Positions 12,970 to 21,283 of a DNA stretch of 24,160 nucleotides are shown here, piece after piece. The notes beneath the pieces were generated by a model that saw only the letters and a program-made list of their open reading frames with translations, did not search any database and was not told where the DNA came from. Source of the stretch: Ignavibacteriales bacterium (lineage in GTDB: Bacteria > Bacteroidota > Ignavibacteria > Ignavibacteriales > Melioribacteraceae); NCBI GenBank assembly GCA_027080245.1, contig JALWSN010000214.1:1-24160 (forward strand). Direction: 5' to 3'. A program made the translations under genes and the position numbers. Numbering within the stretch: position 1 is the first letter of the stretch; the number at the start of each line of letters is the position of its first letter.

Positions 12970-14537
12970 TGGGCGTAATGCAAAAAATATCGAACCTTTT
13001 CAAGGGTAAAAAAACGGAAGGCAAACGTGCCTTTCAAGCCGCTACTCAAGACAGGCTAACTTCCTCTTGGACTACCTCTCTCACAAATATCAATTATGAT
13101 ATTCGTGTTGGGAATAAGATTTTACGTTCACGCGCGCGGGACTTAGCCGAGAATGACCCTCACGCGAAAAAGTTTTTGCGAATGCTTGATAAAAATGTAA
13201 TTGGGCCCGACGGATTTGCTTATCGCAATACCGCTTATGATATGAAGAAAAACGCCGACGGTGAATGGGAAAAAGTTTACGATGCGCTGGCAAACAATAT
13301 TCTCAAAGATATGTGGGATGAATGGACAAAGCCGGAAAACTGCACAATTACCGGCGATGTTTCTTTCCGTGAGGCTTCGGCGCTGGAGCTTAAAACCATT
13401 GCGGTGGACGGTGAAGTTTTCTTGAAATTAATTTCAAATAAAAATGCAAATAAATTCGGATTCACTTACCAAATTCTTGACGCGGCTCTTTGTGATGAGG
13501 GCTACAATAGCGTCAATCCTAAGACCGGAAATCAAATTATTATGGGGATTGAATATAATTCCTATATGAAACCGGTTGCTTATTATTTCCGCAAAACGGA
13601 TTCGAAAGAAATTGTTTACAACGGAACTTATTATTCTCAGGATTATGTTCGCATTCCTGCCGAGCAAATAATTCATCTCTACCGGAAAGAATTTGTTGGG
13701 CAGTTGCGCGGGATTTCGTGGTTCTTGCCTGTTGCTTACAGAATGAATATTTTAAAGGGCTATCAAGAAGCGGTTCTTCTCAATGCACGTTCAGCCGCAA
13801 TGAAAACGGGGGTTCTGGTTCCGAAAGATTCAGCAAGCGCATTGACAGAAGCTAATATTGCCGGTGGCGATGAAGACGAAGACGGCAATATTGTTCAGCC
13901 GATAGAGCCGGGTGAGACTTACATTGTGCCAGAGGGCTATGACTGGAATACTTATGATCCCACATATCCTTCCGGTTCGGAGGGACCCTTTACGACTGCT
14001 GTTCTGCAGGCAATTGCGTCCGGTTTCGATGTGGATTATCCAACTTTGGCAAGTGATTTTTCGAGAGTTAATTATACATCCTCGCGCGCTGCCTTGTTGG
14101 ATGCACGGGCGGGTTACAAAATCTTACAGAAATATTTGATTGACCACAAACTTAAAAGAATACACACTGAATTGCTCAATATGGCAATCCTCACGGGAGC
14201 CGTCAATTTGCCGGTTGCTAAAATAGAGAAATTCGACAAACCCGAATTTGTGGGCTACAAAGGCGATTGGGTGGATCAATGGAAAGAGAACAAAGCCGAT
14301 GCTTACGCCGTTCAGAACGGATTGGAAAGCTACGCTAATGTAATTGCAAAGCGCGGTTACAATCTCGAACAAATGGTTAAGCAAATCAAATACGAAAAAG
14401 AATTGTTTGAGAAAAATAATCTTGAATATCCGGGCACGAAAGATTCACCGCAAGAAGAGGAAAATTCAGGAGGCAATCCGACAGACGACTCCATTGAGCA
14501 GGAAGAAAAAAATTATTTAAAACTCTTTGGGAGATAG
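12969..14537 (+). CDS. Portal protein, lambda gpB family
   Basis: A 522-aa protein (lambda gpB 533). Family features in order: RSRARDLAENDPHAKKFLRM near residue 54, NVIGPDGF near 74, GDVSFREASALELKTIAVDGE near 128-148, IIHLYRKEFVGQLRGISWF near 235, and YTSSRAALLDARAGYKIL near 365. The dodecameric portal is the DNA channel at one head vertex and docks terminase and the gpW/FII joiners. GGAGG before ATG. The C-terminus is a flexible acidic tail (SPQEEENSGG...). Confidence 0.95.
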   Translation: MGVMQKISNLFKGKKTEGKRAFQAATQDRLTSSWTTSLTNINYDIRVGNKILRSRARDLAENDPHAKKFLRMLDKNVIGPDGFAYRNTAYDMKKNADGEWEKVYDALANNILKDMWDEWTKPENCTITGDVSFREASALELKTIAVDGEVFLKLISNKNANKFGFTYQILDAALCDEGYNSVNPKTGNQIIMGIEYNSYMKPVAYYFRKTDSKEIVYNGTYYSQDYVRIPAEQIIHLYRKEFVGQLRGISWFLPVAYRMNILKGYQEAVLLNARSAAMKTGVLVPKDSASALTEANIAGGDEDEDGNIVQPIEPGETYIVPEGYDWNTYDPTYPSGSEGPFTTAVLQAIASGFDVDYPTLASDFSRVNYTSSRAALLDARAGYKILQKYLIDHKLKRIHTELLNMAILTGAVNLPVAKIEKFDKPEFVGYKGDWVDQWKENKADAYAVQNGLESYANVIAKRGYNLEQMVKQIKYEKELFEKNNLEYPGTKDSPQEEENSGGNPTDDSIEQEEKNYLKLFGR

Positions 14538-14540
14538 AAA

Positions 14541-16487
14541 ATGAAAATGAAAAAAGAAATTGAAAATTTACGCAACGAGCGGTTTGTAAGCCGCGCGGCT
14601 GTGGTGAAATCCGATATAATCGATGTTAAGAACCGGACAATCAGGACGGTGCTTGCAACGGAAACTCCTGCGGAAGTTTTCGATTGGGAGCGCTGGGAAG
14701 TTGTTCGGGAAATTCTAATGATTACTGACGATTCCGTAATGCTACCGGATAATCGTCAAGTTCCGCTTGTAGATACTCACGTCCGTTCCTCTGTGGAAAA
14801 GCTCAAGGGGTCGATACGAAATCTCCGAATTGAAGGTAACGAGCTTATTGGCGAGACGCAGTTCTCTTCTCTTGCAGAAGACGAGTGGACTAAGGCGCGG
14901 GAGGGACATCTTACAGATGTTTCCGTGGGTTATAGGACTTTCCCCGAAAATACGATCGTCTTAGCTCCGGGCGAAACCGCTAATGTTGGCGGGCGGGAAA
15001 TCAGGAATGATTTTCCGGACAAAAAGACACTGCTCATCCGTACGAAATGGCAGCCTAAGGAAGGCAGCCTTGTAATTGTCGGCGCGGACCCAAAAGCGCA
15101 GTTCCGGAGCTATTTCGAAAGCGAGACGGAAAAAACTACTATGCTCGGGGATTTGAAAAACGAAATAATTTCCGAACTGCAAAAGCAAAGAACCGAAATT
15201 GAGGAAAAAATTAAACATATCACATTTCAAGGAGAGAAAAAAATGGAAGAACCTAAAAACACACTTACGCCGGAGGAAATCCGCAAACAGGAATTGGAGA
15301 GAATCCGTGAAATTGAGGCGCTTAGCCAAAGATTTTTCGGCAAGGCTCCGAATCTCAAAGAAGAAGCGCAGAAAGCGATTCAGGAAGGTAAAAGCATTGA
15401 CGAATTCAGGAATTATATTCTTGACAACTTAGATGCTTCCCAGCCGGTCGAAACTCCGAAAACACAAATCGGAATGAGCAAAAAGGAAATTCAGGAATTC
15501 TCTATTTCACGTGCTATTCTTGCCGCGGCTTCGGGCGATTGGAATATTGCTCCGGGCGAAAGAGAAGCAATTAAGGCAACCGCAGAGGCATTGGGACGTG
15601 AATGGAACGACAAAAAAATTCTCCTGCCTCGTGAAGTTCAGCTCCGTGGCGCAAGGACACTCTATTCCGGCTCTACAGACGGGCAGTATGTTGTTGGAAC
15701 GGACTTGCGCGGAGATGAGTTCATTGAGTATTTGCGCGCAAAAACCGTACTCGGGCAGGCTGGAATGACAATCTTAACCGGCTTGAAAGATAACATCGCA
15801 ATTCCGAAACAGGACGGAGCAGTTTCCATTACAATGGTCGCCGAAGGTTCGGCAGCAACCGCCGCTGATTTGAGTCTTACTCAATTAAGCGCATCTCCAA
15901 AAACCGCAACTGCAAACACTTCATATTCACGGAAATTATTGCTGCAATCTAATCCTTCAATTGACAGCTTAGTAATGACCGACTTGTACCGCCAAATGGA
16001 CATCAAGCGGGATTATATGGGCTTGCACGGAGATGGCGTTGCGCCTAATCCTACCGGCGTTGCAAATACAACCGGTGTTGGCTCAGTAGATATGAGTTTG
16101 GCTGTCGATTGGAGCAAAATTGTTTCTTTCGAAACCGACATCGAAACTGCGAATGCCGACACTCCTTCGCTGAAATGGATTGCAAATCCGGCGGTAAAGG
16201 GGAAACTCAAAACCACATTGAAAGCATCGAACACAGGATTTTTCCTCTGGGAAAACAACGAGATGAATGGCTATCCTGCATTGTGGAGCAGTAATGTTGC
16301 GGCTCAGCATCTTTTCTTTGGCGATTGGAGTCAATTAATGTTCTTAGAGTGGGGCGTTGTGGAAATTATTGTTGATCCTTATACTCACTCCACAAGCGGA
16401 ATAATTGACGTAACAATTCTTGACGAATTCGACTTCATTGTTCGCCAGCCGGGTGCTTTCGCTGTTTCCATAAACGTTGCAGTGTAA
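14541..16487 (+). CDS. Fused prohead protease (S78-type) and HK97-fold major capsid protein
   Basis: A 648-aa protein. Residues 15-190 are a prohead protease: catalytic His80 in VPLVDTH and Ser128 in DVSVGYR. Residues 205-310 are a charged helical scaffold or delta region (EIISELQKQRTEIEEKIKH..., EEIRKQELERIREIEAL). Residues about 320-648 are the HK97-fold capsid protein (LRGARTLYSGSTDGQYVVGTD..., IPKQDGAVSITMVAEGS..., C-terminal DVTILDEFDFIVRQPGAFA). The protease would release capsid by cutting the delta region. An internal in-frame ATG at 15243 with its own ribosome binding site could supply excess capsid without protease (see findings). Fusions of this type are known in phages. Confidence 0.93.
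   Translation: MKMKKEIENLRNERFVSRAAVVKSDIIDVKNRTIRTVLATETPAEVFDWERWEVVREILMITDDSVMLPDNRQVPLVDTHVRSSVEKLKGSIRNLRIEGNELIGETQFSSLAEDEWTKAREGHLTDVSVGYRTFPENTIVLAPGETANVGGREIRNDFPDKKTLLIRTKWQPKEGSLVIVGADPKAQFRSYFESETEKTTMLGDLKNEIISELQKQRTEIEEKIKHITFQGEKKMEEPKNTLTPEEIRKQELERIREIEALSQRFFGKAPNLKEEAQKAIQEGKSIDEFRNYILDNLDASQPVETPKTQIGMSKKEIQEFSISRAILAAASGDWNIAPGEREAIKATAEALGREWNDKKILLPREVQLRGARTLYSGSTDGQYVVGTDLRGDEFIEYLRAKTVLGQAGMTILTGLKDNIAIPKQDGAVSITMVAEGSAATAADLSLTQLSASPKTATANTSYSRKLLLQSNPSIDSLVMTDLYRQMDIKRDYMGLHGDGVAPNPTGVANTTGVGSVDMSLAVDWSKIVSFETDIETANADTPSLKWIANPAVKGKLKTTLKASNTGFFLWENNEMNGYPALWSSNVAAQHLFFGDWSQLMFLEWGVVEIIVDPYTHSTSGIIDVTILDEFDFIVRQPGAFAVSINVAV
15228..15245 (+). promoter_or_regulatory. 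Internal ribosome binding site and in-frame start in the capsid fusion
   Basis: CAAGGAGAG followed after 8 nt by ATG (15243-15245), in frame, residue 235 of the fusion. Initiation here would yield a 414-aa scaffold-capsid product. The match is as good as the true starts of neighbouring genes. Lambda C/Nu3 is the precedent for internal starts in a head gene. Confidence 0.55.
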
Positions 16488-16522
16488 TTGAAAATTGAAA
16501 ATTAAAATAAGGAGAAAAGAAA

Positions 16523-16708
16523 GTGGCAAAGATTGATTGGCAAAAACCGGAAAAGGTAAAGCTCTTACGTTCCGTGATTGTAAAAGAGCACGGGAAAGAA
16601 AAAGCAAAATCCTACAAAGCCGGGGACATTGTAACTGTTTCCGGTAAGGATAAACACGAGCTTATCGGACGTGGCATCGCAACCTTTGAATTGAAAGGCG
16701 AAAAATAA
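16523..16708 (+). CDS. Small post-capsid phage protein
   Basis: A 61-aa protein with GTG start behind AAGGAG. The C-terminal part (KSYKAGDIVTVSGKDKHELI, then GRGIATFE) fits the common small protein found next to capsid genes that carries a GD(I/V)...LI..G.A pattern (DUF7210-like, recollection). Possibly a head-decoration or packing accessory; role unproven. It ends in ATAATGG where the next gene begins. Confidence 0.6.
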   Translation: MAKIDWQKPEKVKLLRSVIVKEHGKEKAKSYKAGDIVTVSGKDKHELIGRGIATFELKGEK

Positions 16709-17001
16709 TGGATATTCCGGTTGCCGAATTTTTCAACACGGGCTTGGAAGAGGATGCCGTTCTCACAACGGCATCCGCAAGCTCGTCAATTAAGGTGCAT
16801 TTTCTTAATGAATACGAGTCGCTTGGAGCGGAGATACAATTCGAATCTTCTAATCTGCAAGTCTATGCACAAACAAGCGATGTTGAAAACGCTACTCAAG
16901 GGGATAAGCTCTCAATTAATGGAACTGATTATTACATTCTTGAGATGCACCCGGACGGCACTGGAATTACTACGATTCTCTTAAGTGAGGAACAACCGTG
17001 A
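16708..17001 (+). CDS. Head-tail joining protein, gpFII-like
   Basis: A 97-aa beta protein. The C-terminal half (LQVYAQTSDVENATQGDKLS, then INGTDYYILEMHPDGTGITT) matches the order of lambda gpFII (LFVRTDEVRQLRRGDTLTIG...). gpFII caps the connector and gives the surface that the tail binds (family knowledge). Starts on the previous stop (TAATG) and shares GTGA with the next gene. Unusually low in basic residues. Confidence 0.7.
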   Translation: MDIPVAEFFNTGLEEDAVLTTASASSSIKVHFLNEYESLGAEIQFESSNLQVYAQTSDVENATQGDKLSINGTDYYILEMHPDGTGITTILLSEEQP

Positions 17002-17480
17002 CAAAAGAGCAGAAAATATTTTCCTTAATTGTTGCCGGAGTGCAGGGTATATTAACGACTAATGAATACGCAACCGGCAAGAATTACGAGACTGACATCG
17101 GGAATTATTATCAGGATTGGTACGGATTAGTAAATCCGGAAAGCGATACCGATGTTCTGGAAGTTCGGGATGTTTCCGCAAGTGCAGATGAAGAGCAATA
17201 TCCTTTTCAGCGGGAATCTCTCGAAGTTCAGATTGTTTATGCCTGCAAGCGCGGGACGGACACGGCAAATCAATTGCGAAAGGCGAAAGCAGATATTTAC
17301 AGGATGATCGGTGCAAATCTCGATACTTGGCGGGCTACGGTCGGCGGTGATTTGCACCCGGTTCAAATGGGTTGGGAAAAGGAGATTAAGCACGAAAAAG
17401 AAATTTTCGGTGAAATAACAATTACAATTGTTTTTGAATATCAAACTGAATTTTGGCTTGTTGAAGAACCAAATTATTGA
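16998..17480 (+). CDS. Tail terminator / gpU-like tail completion protein
   Basis: A 160-aa protein with GTG start inside the preceding stop (GTGA). N-terminal helix, then strands: ESLEVQIVYACKRG near residue 75, a helix LRKAKADIYRMIGA, and FGEITITIVFEYQTEFW at the end, a typical alpha/beta tail terminator plan. It would cap the tail tube and fix its length. Assignment rests on position and predicted fold, not on a clear motif. Confidence 0.45.
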   Translation: MTKEQKIFSLIVAGVQGILTTNEYATGKNYETDIGNYYQDWYGLVNPESDTDVLEVRDVSASADEEQYPFQRESLEVQIVYACKRGTDTANQLRKAKADIYRMIGANLDTWRATVGGDLHPVQMGWEKEIKHEKEIFGEITITIVFEYQTEFWLVEEPNY

Positions 17481-17488
17481 GGTAGAAA

Positions 17489-17770
17489 ATGGCAGCTACA
17501 GAAAAATTTTACAACGGTGTTAGCTCGGATAATGTTAGCGTGGACGCACCGGCAACGGATGCGTTTGCAATTACTCCTGATGATGCTTCGGAGCTTACTT
17601 ACATTACACGGGCAATATTTGTGGGGTTGGACGGAGATATTAAGGTGAAAATGAAAGACGGAACAGCGGTGACATTTCAAAATTGTGTCGCGGGCAGTGT
17701 TTTGCCGATACGCGCAAGTCAAGTTTATGCAACCGGCACAACCGCAACTGGATTAATCGGATTGATTTGA
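17489..17770 (+). CDS. Spike-base-like phage protein (RcGTA Rcc01079 family)
   Basis: A 93-aa beta protein. The motif sequence ITPDDASEL, ITRAIFVGLDGDIKVKM, then VTFQNCVAGSVLPIRASQVY with ATGTTATGLIGL, corresponds to the widespread phage and gene-transfer-agent family called spike base protein (RCAP_Rcc01079), which in RcGTA anchors head spikes (family knowledge, from memory). Followed by a small repeat peptide and a fibre-like gene, which suits a spike cluster. GAGG upstream of ATG. Confidence 0.6.
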   Translation: MAATEKFYNGVSSDNVSVDAPATDAFAITPDDASELTYITRAIFVGLDGDIKVKMKDGTAVTFQNCVAGSVLPIRASQVYATGTTATGLIGLI

Positions 17771-17780
17771 GGTAAGGGAA

Positions 17781-17915
17781 ATGAAAATTTTTCTTGGATT
17801 ATTTTCTTCTGTCGGGAGAGTAATCCGAAAATTAATTGAAAATAACAGAGTAACTTCTACCGGAGATGTTCGAGTAACATCCTCGGGTAACATAAGAATT
17901 TCAAGGGAGGCATAA
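17781..17915 (+). CDS. Small beta-repeat peptide (44 aa)
   Basis: ATG at 17781 after AAGGG. Sequence MKIFLGLFSSVGRVIRKLIE, then a short tandem repeat with near-identical units TSTGDVRV and TSSGNIRI. Such RVTSxGDxRV repeats occur in small phage structural peptides near spike genes. Its stop is 3 nt before the fibre gene, whose ribosome binding site (AAGGGAGG) overlaps its end. Real translation is likely. Confidence 0.5.
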   Translation: MKIFLGLFSSVGRVIRKLIENNRVTSTGDVRVTSSGNIRISREA

Positions 17916-17918
17916 AAA

Positions 17919-19544
17919 ATGGCTAACGTAACAATTTCGCAAATATCTGCAGAATTAACCGATCCTAATAATGGGAAAGAGGATGTAACTTATATCGAGA
18001 CCGACCATTCTACCGATGGAACTAAGAAAATGGCATTGAAAAATATCCGAAAATTGATTACTGAAAAATGGGTAGACCCAAGTGGTGGATATATTATGGA
18101 CGGGAATAATGACGTTATTACAGTTCCGCATAGCTCGGATATTGATTTTTCAACAGACCAAGATTTTTCTTTCGGTAAAACATTTGAGCTTGATGACTGG
18201 ACGCCTTCAAGTGAAATGGTACTTGCACAGAAGTATGATTCTACTAATCATAAGGGTTGGAGATTAAGCCTTACAACTTCTGGTGAGCTAAAACTTTCCT
18301 TTGGTAATGGCACAGATATAACTACTTATGTTTACACTTCCTTTACAACAGGTTTAACCTCCGGGAAACATTTTATCGGTTTTGCCGCTGAAAGAGATAC
18401 AAATAAAACCGGTTATGTTGGCAATGTTGAGTTTTATGTGGACGGACAATCTATCGGAACGGTAGATATTTCGGGTAGTTCTTCGCAAACATTAGCTAAT
18501 TCAAGTGATTTGTTAATAGCAAGCGACGGAACTAATTATTATGCAGAGACAGTTTATCGTCCTTATCTATTTAATATGCTTTTGTCCTCCGCACAATTTG
18601 AGCAACTTTGGAACAACGGCTCACCCGAAACAGCAACTATACCTTATGAGTTGCAAGGGGCAAACGTTGTTAATTCCTTTATTACTGGTTCTTCATCTGA
18701 TTTTGAGGGTGGAGTTGGTTCTTGGACTGCTCAAGATTCTGCTTCTGTTTCTCAATATACCTCTGATGCATATTCTGGTTCGGCTTCATTAAAAATAGAC
18801 ATTACAACTGCTTCGTTATCTTATGATACTGGTGATAAGGCAGTGCTTACGAAAGGTGGCTTAGAACCACGCTATTATATGATTTCTTTTTATGCTAAAT
18901 CGCTTTCTGGTGGGACTTCACTTTTGGTTGGACACACTGGCGGAACTGTTAAAGGGGAAACTTTTTCTATCAATACAACTGACTGGACACATATTATTTC
19001 CATTATTGATAGAACTGATATGAACTCCACTGCATATTTTAAACTTGGATTAGGCGATGCATCTGGCTCGTTTCTTATTGATGATTTTAAGTTGTACAAA
19101 GCTGGCAATGTCCTTGACCTTAAGCCAAGCGGAGCAGGAAATAATGCTTGGGTAGGAACTCTTGGTGGAGCTTCTGTGATAGCTAATACAAGTGGAAGTC
19201 CGATTGTAATTGGCAAAGGAGAGCTTGAAACCTACAAAGACGGACAGAATGGCATTACAGGAGATACTACATTAACCGATATAGCACCCGCAGGTTACAG
19301 GATAAAATCAATCTATTGGAAAGAGACAGCGGGAGGTAGTGCTACGGTAAATATTGGCACAACCGCCTCTGGAACTGATGTAGTAAATGGCTTAAGCGTA
19401 ACTGCCAATGGTGAAGGACTTGCCACAATAAGCAAGGATTTCTTCTCCTCAAGTTCAGACCAGACATTATACATTTCCTCTGCGGATTGGTCTGGTGTAC
19501 CAAGCATTGACCTTATATTTGTATTTGAAAAAATCGGAGGATAA
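17919..19544 (+). CDS. Tail fibre or head spike with LamG-like and carbohydrate-binding-like domains
   Basis: A 541-aa protein. Residues 1-50 (NVTISQISAELTDPNNGKED, then GTKKMALKNIRKLI) are a virion-anchoring region typical of phage fibres. Residues 53-250 form a concanavalin/LamG-type module (YIMDGNNDVITV..., GWRLSLTTSGELKLSFGNGT, VEFYVDGQSIGTVD). Residues about 255-395 resemble a carbohydrate-binding module (FEGGVGSWTAQDSASVSQYT, SASLKIDITTA, ending FLIDDFKLYKAG). The C-terminal 140 residues are repetitive Gly/Ser/Thr-rich. It probably binds host surface glycans. Together with the two preceding genes it may be a head spike rather than a tail fibre. Confidence 0.75.
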   Translation: MANVTISQISAELTDPNNGKEDVTYIETDHSTDGTKKMALKNIRKLITEKWVDPSGGYIMDGNNDVITVPHSSDIDFSTDQDFSFGKTFELDDWTPSSEMVLAQKYDSTNHKGWRLSLTTSGELKLSFGNGTDITTYVYTSFTTGLTSGKHFIGFAAERDTNKTGYVGNVEFYVDGQSIGTVDISGSSSQTLANSSDLLIASDGTNYYAETVYRPYLFNMLLSSAQFEQLWNNGSPETATIPYELQGANVVNSFITGSSSDFEGGVGSWTAQDSASVSQYTSDAYSGSASLKIDITTASLSYDTGDKAVLTKGGLEPRYYMISFYAKSLSGGTSLLVGHTGGTVKGETFSINTTDWTHIISIIDRTDMNSTAYFKLGLGDASGSFLIDDFKLYKAGNVLDLKPSGAGNNAWVGTLGGASVIANTSGSPIVIGKGELETYKDGQNGITGDTTLTDIAPAGYRIKSIYWKETAGGSATVNIGTTASGTDVVNGLSVTANGEGLATISKDFFSSSSDQTLYISSADWSGVPSIDLIFVFEKIGG

Positions 19545-19545
19545 A

Positions 19546-19797
19546 ATGATAAAGAAAGAAGTGGAAGTTAAAGTATTAAATGAAACCGCCGATATAGCTC
19601 TTGTAAAGGAATATCGTGAAGCGGAGGATATTTATGTTTTTGACTTGGTAAAATCTGTTGAGGAGAAAAAAGGAGATATAACTGATATAACTTATCAAAT
19701 CCTTGCACAAAACAGATATGCCAAAGTCAAGGATGCTCCATTTACGCTAACGGAAGATGAGCTTGAGGAGCTTATCGGGGGAGAAAATGATAATTGA
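19546..19797 (+). CDS. Small hypothetical protein after fibre gene
   Basis: An 83-aa protein. ATG 19546 with GGAGG is chosen over an upstream in-frame ATG at 19495 that overlaps the fibre gene. Strand-rich start (KKEVEVKVLNETADIALVKE), central YVFDLVKSVEEKKGDITDIT, acidic tail (LTEDELEELIGGENDN). Position suggests a fibre chaperone or structural accessory; no motif confirms. Confidence 0.5.
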   Translation: MIKKEVEVKVLNETADIALVKEYREAEDIYVFDLVKSVEEKKGDITDITYQILAQNRYAKVKDAPFTLTEDELEELIGGENDN

Positions 19798-20011
19798 CAT
19801 TAAAAATAAGATTGTTGAGCTTGAAGAAGAATTGTCTATCCAAGAATTATTAGAAACTGTTAAGAAATATAATATGCAAGATTTCAAGATAGTTCCTAAA
19901 AAAGATATTGAGCACAATCCTGCTCCTACTTATCTTTGGATAGAGCCAAATCCTTATGTTTATCCTACTGTTTGGTATCAGAGAGATATTGCTGAGGATA
20001 GAATATGGTAA
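19787..20011 (+). CDS. Small hypothetical protein
   Basis: A 74-aa protein. ATG 19787 follows GGGGGAG and is coupled to the end of the previous gene (11-nt overlap). A helical part KNKIVELEEELSIQELLETV is followed by APTYLWIEPNPYVYPTVWYQ, rich in aromatics and proline. Function unknown; overlaps the next gene by 7 nt. Confidence 0.45.
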   Translation: MIIDIKNKIVELEEELSIQELLETVKKYNMQDFKIVPKKDIEHNPAPTYLWIEPNPYVYPTVWYQRDIAEDRIW

Positions 20012-20436
20012 TCTACTTAATCTTAATATTATTTCTATTAGCCTTTTGCCTTTCATACACGGCTTTACACGGTTACACTTCCAAGATGATTGAGTATATG
20101 AGCTACAAGAAGGGCAAAGAGAAATTAGCAAGGAAATATAAAGGCTATTTTCATACTGCTGGTGGGATTGTTCGTATTAGCTTGATGGGTATCCTTTCGG
20201 TATTTAATTGGAAGTTAGGAATTACCTATGGTCTATTCTCCTTTACATTCTTCGATGCTCTGCTTAATGCTTGGCGTGGATTAGATTTTTATCACTTTAC
20301 AGGAACTTGCGAGCACTGGGGTAATGGGTTTGATTTCGATTGTATTTGGGTATGGATTCAGAAACACTTAAAGATAGAGCCAATAGTAGTGAAAGCAATA
20401 ATTTCAATAATTATTATCTATTTTATTTATTCATAA
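20005..20436 (+). CDS. Multi-pass membrane protein upstream of lysis genes
   Basis: A 143-aa protein with hydrophobic segments at residues 2-22 (VIYLILILFLLAFCLSYTAL), around 52-95 and at the end (VVKAIISIIIIYFIYS). Between them are FHTAGGIVRIS and a Cys-containing loop CEHWGNGFDFDC. Position before a small coiled-coil membrane protein, muramidase and holin suggests envelope action at lysis, but no family is recognised and a superinfection-exclusion role is possible. Confidence 0.6.
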   Translation: MVIYLILILFLLAFCLSYTALHGYTSKMIEYMSYKKGKEKLARKYKGYFHTAGGIVRISLMGILSVFNWKLGITYGLFSFTFFDALLNAWRGLDFYHFTGTCEHWGNGFDFDCIWVWIQKHLKIEPIVVKAIISIIIIYFIYS

Positions 20437-20456
20437 AATTGAAGGAATAATCGTGA

Positions 20457-20702
20457 ATGAACGAAATCGAAAAATTGCGTTGGGATGTAAAAGAACTATC
20501 CAATCAAATCGAGCAAATGAATACTATCCACATCTCAAACGGGCAGGGGAGGCACATTATGTTTAAGCGACACGAATTTTATCAGATGATTTACGATCGC
20601 ACGGTTTTCCGCTGGAAGGATTATGCGAAAGATATTGTAATTATTCTTAGCGTGCTTACAAACATTGCCTTAACACTCAAAGCATTTGGAATTTTGAGGT
20701 AA
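20457..20702 (+). CDS. Small membrane protein with coiled coil (lysis-block accessory)
   Basis: An 81-aa protein. Residues 1-25 form a coiled coil (EIEKLRWDVKELSNQIEQMN), followed by a basic region and one C-terminal transmembrane helix (DIVIILSVLTNIALTLKAFG). A GTG start at 20453 is an alternative. Placed immediately before the muramidase, it may be a holin or antiholin-like component; no signature is present. Confidence 0.5.
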   Translation: MNEIEKLRWDVKELSNQIEQMNTIHISNGQGRHIMFKRHEFYQMIYDRTVFRWKDYAKDIVIILSVLTNIALTLKAFGILR

Positions 20703-20705
20703 AAA

Positions 20706-21281
20706 ATGAATTTCGATACTGCTTTTGAGAAAATAATTAAGATTGAAGGTGGTTATGTTGATGATCCTGATGATAAGGGTTGTGAGACTTATGCCGGTAT
20801 TTCCCGCAAATTTAATCCTGATTGGGGAGGCTGGGAAAAGATTGACGAATTGAAAGAGAAAAATGATTTTCCGAAAAATTTGGGAATAAACCCTGTTCTT
20901 TACAGACTGGTAAAAGATTTTTACCACGAAACTTTTTGGGATGCTTTGCAATGCGATTCCCTGCCGAGTTCAATAGCGCAGGAAATTTTTGAGCAAGCCG
21001 TAAATATTGGGAAACATACGGCGGTTAAACATCTACAAAGAGGCATTAATCTTTTAAATCGAAATCAGAAATTATTTCTGGACATAAAAGTTGACGGCAT
21101 TGTTGGTAAGAAAACAATTGAGTCTGTTCAGAAAGTTTGCAGTTCAAAAGAGAGTGAAGAATTATTGTTTAATATTCTTAATATTCTTCAAGGCTCGAAA
21201 TACATTACGTTAATGGAGAGAAATCCGGTATATGAAAAATATATCGGCTGGTTTAAACGAGTAATAATTATGAAGGTGTAA
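20706..21281 (+). CDS. Endolysin, GH108 muramidase with peptidoglycan-binding C-domain
   Basis: A 191-aa protein. The N-terminal signature IKIEGGYVDDPDDKGCETYAG holds catalytic Glu14 in the EGGY motif of glycoside hydrolase family 108. A C-terminal PG_binding_3-like domain follows (residues about 95-185: FEQAVNIGKHTAVKHLQRGI, then VDGIVGKKTI, ending GWFKRV). It cleaves the glycan between MurNAc and GlcNAc. No signal peptide, so it needs the adjacent holin. GAGG before ATG; it stops 2 nt before the holin gene. Confidence 0.92.
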   Translation: MNFDTAFEKIIKIEGGYVDDPDDKGCETYAGISRKFNPDWGGWEKIDELKEKNDFPKNLGINPVLYRLVKDFYHETFWDALQCDSLPSSIAQEIFEQAVNIGKHTAVKHLQRGINLLNRNQKLFLDIKVDGIVGKKTIESVQKVCSSKESEELLFNILNILQGSKYITLMERNPVYEKYIGWFKRVIIMKV

Positions 21282-21283
21282 TT

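Noticed and set aside
15199..15768. Alternate-frame open frames inside the capsid fusion (77 and 85 aa)
   Set aside because: They are arginine/lysine-rich shadows of the scaffold and capsid frame with no start signals.
18541..18792. 83-aa frame inside the fibre gene
   Set aside because: It lies wholly within the fibre coding frame, has no ribosome binding site and its composition is a frame shadow.
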